Shown: one piece after another, positions 25,214 to 37,982 of the stretch
Position numbering within the stretch: the first letter of the stretch is position 1
Layout: every line of letters begins with the position of its first letter
DNA from: Helicoverpa zea
Taxonomy: Eukaryota; Arthropoda; Insecta; Lepidoptera; Noctuidae
Direction: 5' to 3'
DNA length: 64,000 bases
Assembly (NCBI RefSeq): GCF_022581195.2
Contig: NC_061470.1
Location: forward strand, 1,116,001 to 1,180,000
Notes under the pieces: generated by a model
Told to the model about the DNA's origin: nothing
The model's input: only the letters and a program-made list of their open reading frames with translations
The model's database searches: none
Position numbers and translations under genes: made by a program

Positions 25214-26395
25214 TCACCATCAGAACGAAGGTCCATTGACCAACACAACCAAATCGGAACAACTTGATGATATCAATTTATCATTAAAAAATACCTAGAT
25301 AACAAACAAGTTCAAGCCAACTAAGCAAATATGGCGAAACCGACAATTTATTCACACTAACAATTACTAAACTACTGTTATTTCTTGTTGTAGCTAGATT
25401 TTTGGCGTGGTTTCGCTCGTGTTTTAGCATATACTTCAAGAACTTGTACAAAATTAACACATATTCATCTCTAGGATAGATAGTACGATCTACATACTAA
25501 ATCATATCTTATTTTTTTTACCAATTTATAGGAAATTATAAACTGGTACTTTAAAGTTCGGAACGTTTTACTAATTTCTGCATCTAGTGATGCGAATTTG
25601 AAAATGATTTTACCAATAAAAAACTTATTTTTTGTGAGTGTCAAAGGCTATATAAGGCGTAATAAACAAACATCCCAATTCAAGATATTACTTGTAACCA
25701 TCGTACGTTAAATATGAAATTATTGATTGATATAATCAATGATCTATAGATCACGCAATCGGATCGATGCTGACAGCTTGTGATGATTGATTTTCATATC
25801 ACTTGCGTGTGACGAAATGTCAGCGGGTAAGCATGTGTGTGTGTAGTAGTTTGAGGTCGCTGTAATTATTATTATTACCTAAATATTTGAAGTAAGTACA
25901 TGGGAGTGGTTTTAAGATAGTATTTGGCTTGATTTAATATAGGCTAGTGAGATTAAAAAGCGCTATTTTGCGGTGATTATTGTATTGGATAAATAAAGAC
26001 TAACTACGGATCATAATATCCCACCATTTGTAGTTTCTTCATTAGTATATAATTTACCTATATGAAGATGATGTAAAAATTCATCAATACCTTAGACTTA
26101 TTACAAAAGTAACTTATTTGAAAAAAACTAAGGTACATAAATATACATACACATTCAATATACAGTAATATTTGTATGTAAATATATACATACAATATAC
26201 AGTAAATAGCCAGAAAGAAAGCTTCTTAAACCAACAAAAATGAATTCAGCAGTAAAACGATTATAAATATTTTTTCGCCACACAAGTGTCGAATAAATCA
26301 AGTGACCATGTATCATAAACCTGCTCTAGTAATTAACGAGCATTTATTTCGCTTCATAGAACACACAATTGCTCGCTAAACTTCTATTATTTTAT
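25214..26395. other. No gene seen
   Basis: AT-rich, with a short GT run at about 25833. Nothing recognised. Confidence 0.6.
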
Positions 26396-26569
26396 TTTAT
26401 TTATTTATTTTTATTTATTATTGCTTAGAAGGTACATTTTACATTATAAAAAATATAAAATGTCCAACAAAACTGTATACACAGTTTATCTGTTGGATCA
26501 GATTTCTAAACTATTGACTTACTATTATAGGTTCTATTAAGTTAAGTTTACAATAATTATAAAATTAAT

Positions 26570-26670
26570 ATATTAGTATATATTAGTATTATATTATATA
26601 TATATTAGTATTATATATGTAATTATATATGTAATATTAGTATTATATATGTTAAGCTATATAAGTAGTA
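26570..26670. repeat. TATTAG/TA microsatellite in the LINE 3' UTR
   Basis: Imperfect repeats of atattagtattatatat lie within the 3' untranslated part of the LINE at 26396-28935. Confidence 0.7.
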
Positions 26671-26812
26671 TTAGGAGGTTAATATTAAGTACGTAAGTAT
26701 GAAAATCAAAGATTAGATAGATATAATCGGAGTATAGATATAGCATAAGTAAGAAAAGTAGTCGGTAGTTAGTTAGTAGAAGTAGTTAGTAGGATAGTAA
26801 TACAATAAAAAG

Positions 26813-28930
26813 TTAAGGCAGTGTACTGAGTAGGTGTTTTTTTAGTTTTATCTTAAATTTATTTTTCCTATTTTCGTTTCTGATGTCGTCTGGTAAGCTA
26901 TTGAGTACGTATGGGACACGCTTTTCTAGCGTTCGGTCCCCATAAACATTATTAACTCTGGGTACTACATATTTACCAGACGACATCGTTCGGGTGTTAT
27001 AGCTATTACTAACATTAGTCAACAATGAATTACGCTCCCGATTACCATGGCTATTAGTTGCGAGTAAGTACTTATGTTTTATGCTGACCGGTAATACTTT
27101 GCAAATTTTGTATAGTTTATAATAGTCTGTTTTATGTTTATTTTTAGTTTTTTTATCCACTAATAGTTTTAAGAACCTAATTTGTATATTTTCTAATTTT
27201 TCTATGTGAGATTTGAATGTAAGTCCATAGCAATCAAGAGCGTAATCAATTATTGATTCCACCATACATGAATATAATATTTTTAGGGTACTAGTAGGAA
27301 CTCGATAACTTAGGTGATAAAATTTACTTAGTACAGTTTTAAGTTTATTGCACAAGAAATCTATATGTTCTTTCCATGAGAAATGCTCGTCGACTTTAAC
27401 TCCTAAGTAAGTTACACAACTTACTCTCTGGATAGGTTTGCAGCCACAATTGACAAGGCCACCATGAATGCAACCAAATGTATGAGTGTATAGTGGTAGA
27501 GGATTATCCTTTAGTGGTAAGTAAGGTGAATGAATAATGATGTATTGTGTTTTATCCGTATTTAATACTATGCCGTTATCATGGGACCATTTAACTACGG
27601 CGTCCACGTCTTGCTGCACCAGACGACACGTTTCAGCGAGGTCCGTACCGGCCCGCATGGCGCAGAGGTCGTCCGCGAACATATGCGCCGAGCAGTGCTG
27701 TAGCACATTGCACAGACTATTAACATGCATTAAATAGCATACGGGACCACTTCCTGAGCCCTGCGGTACCCCGCATCGGACCATTTTCTCATCGCTCAAC
27801 GTGTCGCCTATCTTGACTCGGTAAGAGCGTGATGTGAGGTAGTCTCTGAACCATTCCTTCAGAGGCTTCTCCACACCACACTCTTCTAAAGATGTTATTA
27901 AAGTGTTTGTTTCTAAGGTGTCAAAGGCTTTTTTGTAATCAAAAAATATTGCGACTACGAACTTTTTATCATTTAAATAGTTGTTAATTTCGTTGGTAAA
28001 ATTAGACAGTAATGTATTAGTACTTTTTGCTTTTTGGAAACCGTGTTGTGATTTATTTATTATGTTATGTGTGCGTAAGTATGTACCAAGTTGATTTATT
28101 ATACATTTTTCTATAATTTTGTCAATACTGGATAAAATTGCTATCGGTCTATAATTGGAATATAACTTGCGGTTGCCTTTTTTATATATAGGGCGTATTA
28201 TTGCTTCTTTCAATTTTTTGGGAAATTTATGTTTTTCTACGGATAAGTTAATTAACTTCGCTACAACAGGACTTATCTCGTTAGCTACTATTTTTAAATC
28301 TGACATACGTATAAGGTCACTTCCAGGTGATTTGTTGGCGTCCATGTTTTTGATAATTTTCGCAACGTATTTGTGAGTAACTGGTTGCCACCTCATATTT
28401 ATGTCAGGTTTTTGTACGTAACTGTGTCTACTTAACCATTTGTCGTTACATATATGTTTAATTTGTTGGATTTCCTCATCAAAAGTAGTTGCAAACCCAT
28501 CCGCTATATCTTTCGTACTTCCCTGCGCTTGCATATTAGATAATATCACAGTATCTAGAGATTGCTTGCTGTTTCCTAATAATATATTTATTCTATCCCA
28601 TATCTTTTTAATATTTTTATTACAGTTAATAATACTTTGCTTATCATATTCATTGCTACATTTAGTAATAGTTTTATAACATTTGTTTCTATATTTTGTA
28701 TATTCTAATCTTTTTATCATATTCTTTGGATCATTGCACCAAACCTTGAACAGTCTATCTCTCTCCTTTATTAAATCTTTTAAATAATCCGTGACCCAAC
28801 TTTTATTTCTAGAGCTTATACTAACGTTTACAGTTTTATAGCAATCATTGTAGCAATCATCTAGCTTAATGATTTGCAATTCTGTCACCTTGCAAGGTCG
28901 AACTATTAAGATTGGGTTACACTTGTACAA
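26813..28930 (-). CDS. LINE reverse transcriptase ORF2, lacking the N-terminal endonuclease
   Basis: The frame is 705 residues and uninterrupted; the first codon given is TTG, so the true N-terminus is missing. Motifs in order are ANKSPGSD (about 199), IIRPIYKKGN (about 244), NYRPIAILSS (about 259), the catalytic FFDYKKAFD (about 329-337), GVPQGSGSGP (about 387) and the catalytic FADD (about 418-421), followed by VTYLGVKVDEHFSW. This order is that of jockey-superfamily LINE polymerases, which copy element RNA at a nicked genomic target. A full-length ORF2 would carry about 200 more N-terminal residues of AP endonuclease. The open frame suggests a fairly recent insertion, but the copy cannot be autonomous. 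The exact clade is uncertain. Confidence 0.9.
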   Translation of the reverse strand: MYKCNPILIVRPCKVTELQIIKLDDCYNDCYKTVNVSISSRNKSWVTDYLKDLIKERDRLFKVWCNDPKNMIKRLEYTKYRNKCYKTITKCSNEYDKQSIINCNKNIKKIWDRINILLGNSKQSLDTVILSNMQAQGSTKDIADGFATTFDEEIQQIKHICNDKWLSRHSYVQKPDINMRWQPVTHKYVAKIIKNMDANKSPGSDLIRMSDLKIVANEISPVVAKLINLSVEKHKFPKKLKEAIIRPIYKKGNRKLYSNYRPIAILSSIDKIIEKCIINQLGTYLRTHNIINKSQHGFQKAKSTNTLLSNFTNEINNYLNDKKFVVAIFFDYKKAFDTLETNTLITSLEECGVEKPLKEWFRDYLTSRSYRVKIGDTLSDEKMVRCGVPQGSGSGPVCYLMHVNSLCNVLQHCSAHMFADDLCAMRAGTDLAETCRLVQQDVDAVVKWSHDNGIVLNTDKTQYIIIHSPYLPLKDNPLPLYTHTFGCIHGGLVNCGCKPIQRVSCVTYLGVKVDEHFSWKEHIDFLCNKLKTVLSKFYHLSYRVPTSTLKILYSCMVESIIDYALDCYGLTFKSHIEKLENIQIRFLKLLVDKKTKNKHKTDYYKLYKICKVLPVSIKHKYLLATNSHGNRERNSLLTNVSNSYNTRTMSSGKYVVPRVNNVYGDRTLEKRVPYVLNSLPDDIRNENRKNKFKIKLKKHLLSTLP

Positions 28931-29006
28931 TGTTTATATAATATCTCTGTGTGTGAAGGTAAAGTAACTCAATTATTAGTAAGGAATCTGAGAATGAGTC
29001 TTTGAA

Positions 29007-29204
29007 CATCTTTGGCAGTCGTTACGGGTAGTCAGAAGCCAGTAAGTCTGACACCAGTCTTACCAAGGGGTATTGGGTTGCCCGGATAACTGGGTTGAGG
29101 AAGTCACATAGATAGTTACTCCTTGTAAAACACTGAACTGAGCTACATCTGACTAGACTGGAAGCCGACCCAACATAGTTGGGAAAAGGCTCGAGAGATG
29201 ACGT
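29007..29204 (+). repeat. (GAT)n-tailed interspersed repeat, well-preserved copy
   Basis: Starts acatctttggcagtcgttac, continues agaagccagtaagtctgaca and ttgcccggataactgggttg, and ends agttgggaaaaggctcgaga. It lies just upstream of the truncated LINE. Confidence 0.8.
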
Positions 29205-29733
29205 GTACAAAAAACTCATCTAAGAAAAACGGAACGGAATAAATATCTTTAGGCTACATCAAAGTTAAGCTGCGCTAAAGAATGTTCTTCTAAATCTGAA
29301 TCCAAATACACATCATTCAAAACTTTTCTTTGACCTCCCAAAAAAGAGTTCGTCAAATCATTTTGAAATAGAAGTGCTTTAACAGTCGAGAACTATCCCT
29401 CAAATAAACAGATAAGTAATAAAAAGCAGTCGTTAACAATATTGCGTCAATGTTCAGTCGTTTATAGCTTCTGCCTTTTATATCAGTCTATTGTACTATC
29501 GCTAAAAGCTTTGATTGAGAAATGAGGGCCCATATCTATGCATTTGTTGGTAGCTGCAGTTGTACTTAAATAGTTCATTCACATCTTTGTGTTAAGGGAA
29601 CTATTATAAACCTTTCTCTGAGTAACTTTCCTATTATCCGTATTTCATAACAAGAACCTTATCTTTTACATCCTAAAATAAAGTTAATGGCTCACCGTTT
29701 ATTAAGTTACATTTTTCACCCGCTCAAACGCTA

Positions 29734-29803
29734 CCAAGTGACTTTTGTCCCTTTTTCGTTTTGACAGTAAAGCGCACCCAAGTGACTTTTGTCCCTTTTT
29801 GCG
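29734..29803 (+). repeat. 44-bp-spaced direct repeat
   Basis: The words ccaagtgacttttgtccctt plus ttt occur at 29734 and 29778. The spacer copies are diverged, so only the core is conserved. No gene is nearby. Confidence 0.7.
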
Positions 29804-31049
29804 TTCCAGTGCGATACACATCACAATATATTTGTTTCTTTCTATTACACGGTGTTTTAATACCTTTTCTCTTTTCTACACGATTCTTAATACATTTCTT
29901 CATGCTAAGAATACGACAATAGTTCCACAATAGTTCATTCGGATTGAAAAAATAATGTCAAAGTCAGTCGTTCGTTGGTTTTCGCGCGTTAGGCGGAAGA
30001 TTGTCCTTGTAATTTAATCATTATTTCGGTTATTTGTACGTATTATTGTATTAATTACGGTGTTATTATACAATAAGAATATAGTCTTTGTGTGTGCAAG
30101 CGAGTTTTAACCTAAGGGTTTAATAATTCAGCTTTTAAAAACATTCTTTTGTACAAGGTCAAACAATGTTTTTTTTTTAACTAGTCATTGTTTACATCTA
30201 AAAATATAAACATTCGAAGCTCAATGTTAACAAAAACCTGATACCACTTGAAAGAGTCATTCATTAGCTTGAACAAAAACAACACTTGAGATTGCTTATG
30301 TTACCAATGAGTCATAAAAAAAAACATCTTGTGAACTCGGCCATCTGGCGCAGCGGCGCGCCATTTTTTTTTCGAACAGTAGCGCTTTGTGCGAATTTTG
30401 GAAATCGGCGAAATCACTCATGCGGTTACCTGTTTTAAAAAGAAAATCAATCTACCTAAAAAACTGTCAACACCTTCAAGTTTTAAGGTCTAATTTTTAA
30501 TCCATCAATCACCTTACAATGAACTCTCAGACAAACCAAACTTCTATCAAGTCTTTAAACACAAGATAATATCTATCTACACTATGTATCATTAGATGTA
30601 AAAGCAGCTTTACCTGTCTATTCGTACGTATCTGTCACACCCGTAGGCTGCTCTAAAAGCATTAATGAGCCGACAATGAAATGTCTCGAGTGGGTGGTAA
30701 CATCTACTCTATATAGATACAGTTAGGCCTGCTCCCTATATTCTATCTATGGCTTGCTTTGGTTACCAGAGATAGGAATTCGACAGTACATTATATGGGG
30801 CCAATATTTTAAAACTCTATCTCTAATAAGCTATTCAAAAGATGGATATAATAATGGGAACGGCGGTTAGTAAGCAAGTGTTTCAAATACTTGTAATTGC
30901 TCAATGGAAGCATAATTAAATACTTTTAAGCGTTTATCTTGTTAATTGTCGAGGAACATGATTTAGCTACTATTTTGGATATTTTTAAGTTGATTATCAC
31001 TAGATAGGTGGTGTATTAATAAATCCGGTTATTTTTATGGAGTATTTAA

Positions 31050-31214
31050 CTCTATCTTGGACATCGCTGACCAAGTAAAGGTGAAGGAAAAAATCTTGAG
31101 GAAATCTGGACTTTAACGTCTGAAATCGCAAATCCGCCTTGAGAAATAGTGGTGATTAAAGCTCATTCCTTCTCTGTATGAGAAGAAGCTTATGCTCAGC
31201 AGTGGGACAGTAAC
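31050..31214 (+). repeat. 3' fragment of the 'GCAGTGGGACGATAA' SINE family
   Basis: Diverged copy of the 3' half of the SINE at 15864-16130: tatcttggaca, gtggtgattaa and agcagtgggacagtaa are in the same order. No flanking duplication was found. Confidence 0.75.
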
Positions 31215-32224
31215 ACGATAAAACACATTTTTTATCAACCTTACCTACGAGTGTTCGTATTGTGTTATCATAATCACCAAGTTTAAAAAATATAGAGCAG
31301 TAAACTTCAAAATAAACCCTAATCCTTTGTAAATTATGCAAATCTGTTTAGATTTGTCACCTGACATACATTTCGCCACTCCGGTTCTCCTGTCATTCAA
31401 ATCGCAATTAACATTGATTAACATGAAATTGTCTTCCTGTCCGACTGTTTCCGCATCCGGTATTAATATAATATAATAATTATGATAAAGGACACTCTTT
31501 TCGTGCCTAGGAAAGTTCATTGCTTTATGTTTTATTTATGTATTTGTTTATTTTAATATGGCATATATTATAGAAAAGCTTTTTAATAAGAACCGCGACT
31601 GATCAGTACTACGTGGGGCTTACCAAGTTCGTTTGAAAGAAAGCATCCACCTATGTATAGAATTTTGAGACCCGTTTATAGCATCAAGTGGGTTGCTAGT
31701 ATTCATCTGCTACTACTTGGAAGAATGGCTCTAATTATTTTTATTGTTTAATTTGTTATTTAAGGGTAAGACAGATAACAAGTGATGGTGGTAGCAATAA
31801 TTCCATCTATTTACACAGAAACAATAGATTCACTAAAAATATTTTAAAAAATATTGAAAGGATTGTTTCTTTGATCGCGCTAATTGTAGAAACAATAGGT
31901 CCAATTTGTTATGTTGATGATATATCATAAGACAAAATGTCGATAACAGATTTCATGACCAATGTCCAGCGTTACACGTTTCAGCTGATAAACCGATGAC
32001 AGGTGTTACGAAACTATGAATAAATTAATCTCAGATTAATTGGATCTTTATCAAATACCACTCATACTACGTAGGCAATAATGTCATGATTAAATACGAG
32101 CAGAATATCAAGGTTAAAACATTTTAATTTGCTGATGCATGTACTGCATTTTTTGAAGATAACATCATACTATGAATAACAATGAATTTGCAATAGGTAC
32201 TGATACCTAACATAAAAAAGTTAT

Positions 32225-32372
32225 AAAATAAAATTATCGATATATAACTATCGAGCGTGTCCCATCCCTAAAGCTAGAAAAGCAGACGTAATTTTGTTTC
32301 AAAATAAAACTATCGATATGTAACTATCGAGCGTGTCCCATCCCTAACGTTAGTAGAACAGACGTTAATGAA
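32225..32372 (+). repeat. 76-bp tandem duplication with ATCGAT words
   Basis: Units begin at 32225 and 32301 (aaaataaaat/ctatcgatat ...). Each has ctatcgagcgtgtcccatcc in the middle and a weaker cagacgt-containing end. The reversed word (gatgggacacgag ... atcgatag) recurs at 24258-24300, so it may be a small dispersed family. Confidence 0.8.
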
Positions 32373-33904
32373 CTTGGTCTGTTTGGAAATAGATCGACGC
32401 GGGCGCCGATGCTCGCATCATAATACAAGTTACTGCATCAAATGCATTGATTTTTGTATCAACACGGATTTTAGTGCAGTTGTTGAATAATATTTTCGTT
32501 TATTTACGACCATTCTTACGAAACCTTTTTTATTTGGAGAATTGGGGATAGAACATTAAACTTAGTGTAAATAACAGAAACCTATACCTTACAGTTAGGG
32601 GACTGTACTATAGAACTCTTCCTAAACTATCCAGGGGATCCCCCAACTGCAATTATGTAACTTCTGTTCAGTTCAGTTGGCGAAATTCGATTTTTCGCGC
32701 ATGAGTTTTCTTTGCTAAGCATTAAAAATGATACTACGAGCGAATTGGAGAAGTCTACCTTTTTAGCTGAAAGCTTTATGACTTTATCTAGCTAGACTAG
32801 TATCTATGCTACCATTTCGGATTTCCGAATCTATGAACTAGTAATAAAATAGTATTTTCCCGCTTTCATTCTCACGTTTACAGCCGTGTGTGGTCGTATG
32901 TGCTCCCCGGCACGTAGACACACAATTAGTGCACAGATAACAAGTAATCGCCATTTTATAACACATCACTTATTTTCGGCAACCATATCTACTGATAAAG
33001 GTTAGATATCTTGTAGTATAGTGACTAATCTGTTTAGCTTGAAGATTTTTAGTAAGAACTACTTTCTTGGTTTCGTATTGACTTATCACTTGCCTAGTAT
33101 TTGCCCAACTGTGTTGGAGTTACTCATGGAGCGACTGCTATTAAGACCCTTTCAAAGTCAACCCAGTAACTTGGGCAAAACGATACACTGTGAAGAAAGC
33201 AAAAACACTACAAGAAAAGAAACAATAAGTTTTTATTTGCATTTAATTTTTGTGCGGTTCTGAAAGAGTCAGTCAAGTATCAGTTTCATAGAGCGACTAT
33301 CTTTGCAAAACGTTTAATAGTTCATAAGAAGCACCATAAAGATACACCTACAGTTTATTTAATACAAATTATAATTACTTTGAAAGCAACTGCAGAGACC
33401 AAGCATCAGCTCAATCATACATAGATCTTCATTTGTTCTTCAATAAGCCAAAAGTAAACATTTTCTCTGGCTAATATTAGTAATATTTGCTCTCATCATG
33501 AGGCTGCCGATCACTCTAAAGAAACAGCTGAACATCAGCCAGTTTTATATCAACAGAGCCACCTAGCGATCAACTAATTAACGATAAGGACTACAACTTA
33601 TCGAAAGTCATTCATATACACTTTCTTTGTAACCCAAATTATCGGACATAAGTAGTGCAAGCGACATATTGCGTATATCCACGAAGATAACTTGTTTTTA
33701 TCTACTGTTACCCAACAAAAGAATTTTAATCGCTTTTATTATTGGTCATAGCTTGTGACTTGGACTTCAGAATTAGGTTCACTTGAGATAAAGATAAAAT
33801 ATCAAAATGTAAACATGAAGTGTACCTTCGAAATCAAATGAATGTTAAGATGACTTAAAATAAATCCATGTTGGTCTATATTCAGAACAGTTAAAAGCTT
33901 TTTA

Positions 33905-34062
33905 AACTAAGCAATCCTAACTAATATTGTAAATGCGAAAGTACTCTGTCCATCTCTCTGTCATGTTTTCATCGATTTTGGTACACAGACAATCTAAAAA
34001 CCTGACTTTTACTCAGTTGCGGAAAGAGGTTCTCTCAAGACGTGTGTGAAATCACGGGGAAG
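33905..34062 (+). repeat. MINE-like repeat
   Basis: It runs atcctaactaatattgtaaa, tgcgaaagtactctgtccat, tcgattttggtacacagaca and tgtgaaatcacgggg. Confidence 0.65.
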
Positions 34063-34257
34063 AGGCATCTATAATAAAAGAAAAACATCCAAGAAAATAT
34101 TTCCAATATACCAGAGTACCCGAGTCTTTTCAGACATGATGACTTTCTTTGTCCAACTGAAGAGTATTGTTATACACTAGTAGTTCAGTAGGTCACAAGA
34201 ATAATACTAAGAGAATACTATATTAAAATATGCGAGCTAAAATAATGCTTTTTGTAT

Positions 34258-34417
34258 TCATCATCCTCCGAGCCTTTTTCCCAATCATGTTGGGGTCGGC
34301 TTCCAGTCTAACCGGATTCAGCTGAGTATCAGTGGTTTACAAGAAGCGACTGCCTATCTAACCTCCTCAACCCAGTTACCCGGGCAACCCGATACCTCTT
34401 AGCTAGACTGGCTTTTT
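34258..34417 (-). repeat. (GAT)n-tailed interspersed repeat, reverse copy
   Basis: Reverse copy beginning tcatcatcctccgagccttt and running through ggggtcggcttccagtctaa, aagcgactgcctatctaacc and gttacccgggcaacccgata. Confidence 0.85.
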
Positions 34418-35125
34418 GTATTAAGTACAGCAGAATATTACAATAGTGCATTATTTTCAGCCTGAAATATTAGTTGCATTACAGCTAGCTCAGTATTACA
34501 AAGGCTAATGAAAATTGAAAAATATTGTAGCTTTTACAGTCTGCACGTATCTTGCCCCTCGGAAGTCGGGTGCCAAGTTATAACTTAGCTTTACTTAATG
34601 GAACTATTATTTTACAGCCTCTACTTATATTAAATTTTGTATCTCGTGTCGTGTTGCATATATTTCCGATGGATTGTGTTATCCTATATCATTTGAAATG
34701 TAAATTACAAGTAGGTAAGTTATAAGTAGGTAAATGGAAACTCTTTTTTACATTCTTCATCTTCTCTAAGAAAAAGGTACCTATTTTTCTTGAAATATAC
34801 TAATCAATCTTACTATTGATTGATTAAGAACAAGATTACCTATTAATTATTTTTTTACATTGTACTTGTAATTTCTGAGCACTCGTATAAAGAATGGCTA
34901 TACAAAATTACTCCTAATCAATCATAAACAAACGTATATAGGTATGTATGTATATCCTCTTCAAACTCCACTTCCTACAAACAATAAACACAATTAATTA
35001 AACTTTATTTTTATTGAACTAAACCACTAACTATGTTAAGTGCATCTGCAGCTGCAACTCTTCACAAAACGCTCTTACCAGCACTTGAACATAAGAACTC
35101 ATACACAGTGCCCTATGGTTCTCCC

Positions 35126-35417
35126 CACGGAGTAAGAAAAGAGCGGAGATGCTATAATGCAGGTAGGTCAGGGGCCTTCTTCTAGGTCAAATACATTCAG
35201 TGGGCATGACCAAAACAATCAGTTAGGCGTGATATAACAAGGCGTTTGGGTTCTTTGGGACATCTGTTAACGATTTTTGGTATTACAAATAAATGGTCGG
35301 GTCCAAAGAAGGCGTAACAGTAACATTCCTCTTTCTCCGCTCACCCGAGTTTTGGCGCGCTACTATCTTAGGAGATTTTCCATTATGGCACCTCCGCTAG
35401 TTATTTTGTTCTCCGTG
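35126..35417. mobile_element. hAT-like MITE (copy 2, uninterrupted)
   Basis: The 292-bp element has ends CACGGAGTAAG... and ...CTCCGTG, flanked by a perfect 8-bp duplication GTTCTCCC (35118-35125 and 35418-35425). The terminal 40 bp form an imperfect inverted repeat (cggagatgctataatg against cattatggcacctccg). This copy shows the empty site for the SINE found in copy 1. Confidence 0.88.
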
Positions 35418-36089
35418 GTTCTCCCCCATTGTAAAGCTTAATTTAAGTTTAATAGCCCGCAGCTCCCATGTCTAGCGTCAATAGTAATTAATTTGAATTA
35501 ACTGTGTCCAACAAATTAAATTATTGATGCTTGGTTTACTAACAGATGCAGTATGAGCATATATCTAGGACTTTAGCTGTAGTAGGTATATTGGATAAGT
35601 ATCGATTTAGTAACAGCGAGATTGCTTATTATTATAATTACATTTGGAATCACGCTTTTTCTAATGGAAAGTTGTTTAATTAATTTGATGTGGCTGCAAG
35701 TTTGAAGTGCCTCAGAGAGCGAAAACATCCAAAACAATTTCTGAATTAGGTAGATACTTAAACGCAGATTTGCCATGTATCTAAAACATATCGTAGCGAA
35801 AACGGTAATTTTAAGTTTCTAGGAAATTTTCTTTTGAGTGCTGATGTTTTAATGCCCCCAATTCACTCAATCAAAAGCAACCACGGGGGAGAAAGCCCTA
35901 TAAACAAACATAAAACTACTCAACAAGCAAATGACCAGCATACCCTCTGTACAACTGCATACAGCACGCTGCACATATACAACTGCAGTCGCTGCACTTG
36001 AGCTCAGTTGACCCGCGAGGCGCGACCCATTGAGATGAATTCACTGTTTCCGATAGAAATGTGGTGCTGTCGATATCGATAAATGAACT

Positions 36090-36286
36090 AAGACTAATAT
36101 TATAAAGCTGCAGAGTTCGTTTGTTAGCTTGAAAGCGGTAATCTGAGGAATTTGGAATTTATTTGTCCGATTTGGAACATTCAGTATTAGACTATCCATT
36201 TGTCAGGGAATGCTATTGTTGTCTTCTTTTCATCCGAGAGTGCGAAGTAATTCCTACGGGACGCGGTTAAATCTGCTGGCAAAAGA
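36090..36286 (+). repeat. MINE-like repeat
   Basis: Starts agactaatattataaagctg cagagttcgtttg and ends cctacgggacgcggttaaat ctgctggcaaaag. Confidence 0.6.
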
Positions 36287-37246
36287 TGTTTTGTAATGTT
36301 GGTAAGGTATTTATTTACTGTCATCCGCATAGTTAACGTTCTTATACAAACAGGATCACAAACGCGATTTTATGCATTTTGTGAAATGCCCAAAGATTTT
36401 TTTTCTATATTTTAATAGTCTCTCAACCAAAATACACCTCAATATATACATACATTTTAATATTGTCCTGCAGATACAGCTCGTTTACATATTATCGACA
36501 AATCTATCGACAGTTTACCGCCCCTCCCTAATCAATCAAGCAGGCTGGGTGCAGCGGAAATGCGCGTATGAATGCATTAACGTACTTAACTTGTGTGCGC
36601 TTTGTCCAGCGATGAAACATTATTTGAAACAACACAGATTGCTGATTCAACAATATGTACTTAATAGCTACTTGATAATGACAAGCTGTTTCCTATGGTT
36701 TTACTCACATCCTGAAGGAAGACGCTTACTTATAACTATTCAAAATCAATACTTTTAATAAACGGTTAAAATCTGTTACTTACTATGCACTTTGTATTAA
36801 AAAGTATATGATAATGATTTTATTTTTGAGCTAGGTAAGTATAGCTTGAAGTTCTAAAACTAAAATCATATTAACTTGAAGACGGAATCTTCGAGTCTCA
36901 GTCATGTTAAGTCACTTTCCTCCAATGATAATGTATTTTCTTTTAGTATGCAGCCGAAAATTAAACATAATTATGTCGACATTTGAATATTCTAAAACTT
37001 AGTTATCACTTCTTTGCCTCACAAGTATTCAAAGCTCAGTTCACATATTAATATTCGGATATCCGCCCCAAAATCTACAGCTCAACTCTTGAATAAGTTG
37101 GAGAAGACGTGAGACGTCAACATTCTCAAACTTCATAAACGCGAGGAATATGAGAAGCTTGACATATTTCTACCAAAGTTATGTAAGAAGTGAATCAAGA
37201 ACTTTATTCACGTACATAAGTTTTATGAGTACTTAGTAGTATTTTA

Positions 37247-37310
37247 GTGTGAGAGGAGGCCTGTGCCCAGCAGTGGGACGATAAAAAAAGCTGCAACAGT
37301 AACAACAGTA
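37247..37310 (+). repeat. Short 3' end of the same SINE/LINE tail
   Basis: The sequence gagaggaggcctgtgcccag followed by cagtgggacgataaaaaaag and a CAACAGTAA-like tail matches the 3' end of the SINE at 15864-16130. It is severely 5'-truncated. Confidence 0.75.
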
Positions 37311-37797
37311 CAATTTTATATATATATATATATTTTATATAACAGTACAATACAGTTTTATAGGGATGGCTCGCTTCTACACAAATAGTTTACATAGATA
37401 AAGATCACAAAAATAATGTAGAACCTGTATCGATACTCCAAACTCCTGTATTTTCAATGCAATGCAATTTGAGATGAATCATATCTAACCTAAGGGTGCC
37501 TACCCTGAAGGGTTGATTTAAAGTTATACAACATATATATGTATAGTTAAGTAGCACAATGTATGCGAAATAATTAGAAAAAGTTTTAAGGCGATAACAA
37601 ATTCAATTTGTGAATGAATTGATTCCATGCATATAAACCGTATCATTTGAATATTTATTGATAAGAAAAAAAATAACATGATCATAAAAGTTATCAAAAA
37701 AGTAATAAAAGTTATCATCTTTCTATTAAGTGACAAAGTTCAACACGGAGAAAATTTGTTGCTACCCTAACATTAATTGCCATTCATCTTGTTTATC

Positions 37798-37982
37798 TTG
37801 TACTTTCTAAGTATATCTTGGACACCAATGGCTGATAAAAAGGTGAAGGAAAGCATCTTGAGGAAACCTGGACTATAGCCTGAAATCACCAACCCGCATT
37901 GAGCAAGCGTGGTGATTAATGCTCAATCCTTCTCCTTGGGAGAGGAGGCCATATCCCAGCAGTGGGACGATAAAAAGGCTTT
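37798..37982 (+). repeat. 3' half copy of the same SINE family
   Basis: From tgtactttctaagtatatct to cagtgggacgataaaaaggc this copy follows the 15864-16130 SINE. It retains an internal ggtgaaggaaagcatcttg segment that the nested copy lacks. Confidence 0.8.

Larger units (their letters stand above)
26396..28935 (-). mobile_element. 5'-truncated jockey-type non-LTR retrotransposon
   Basis: This element contains the reverse-transcriptase frame (26813-28930), a roughly 400-bp AT-rich 3' UTR, and a terminal A/TAAA-rich tail that appears on the plus strand as attttattttatttattta at about 26385-26425. The frame is blocked by TAA just upstream of 28930 and no endonuclease domain follows, so the copy is truncated at its 5' end, as is usual for LINE insertions. 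I could not find a convincing target-site duplication. A (GAT)n-family repeat copy begins about 70 bp beyond the 5' end. Confidence 0.85.
29804..34257. other. No gene seen apart from listed repeats
   Basis: Contains the SINE fragment at 31050-31214, the 76-bp duplication at 32225 and the MINE-like copy at 33905. Frames at 31245-31520 and 33021-33263 have no recognisable content. Confidence 0.6.

Noticed and set aside
36372..36758. 128-codon open frame
   Set aside because: Composition is typical of AT-rich non-coding DNA; no motif, splice context or repeat relation supports it.
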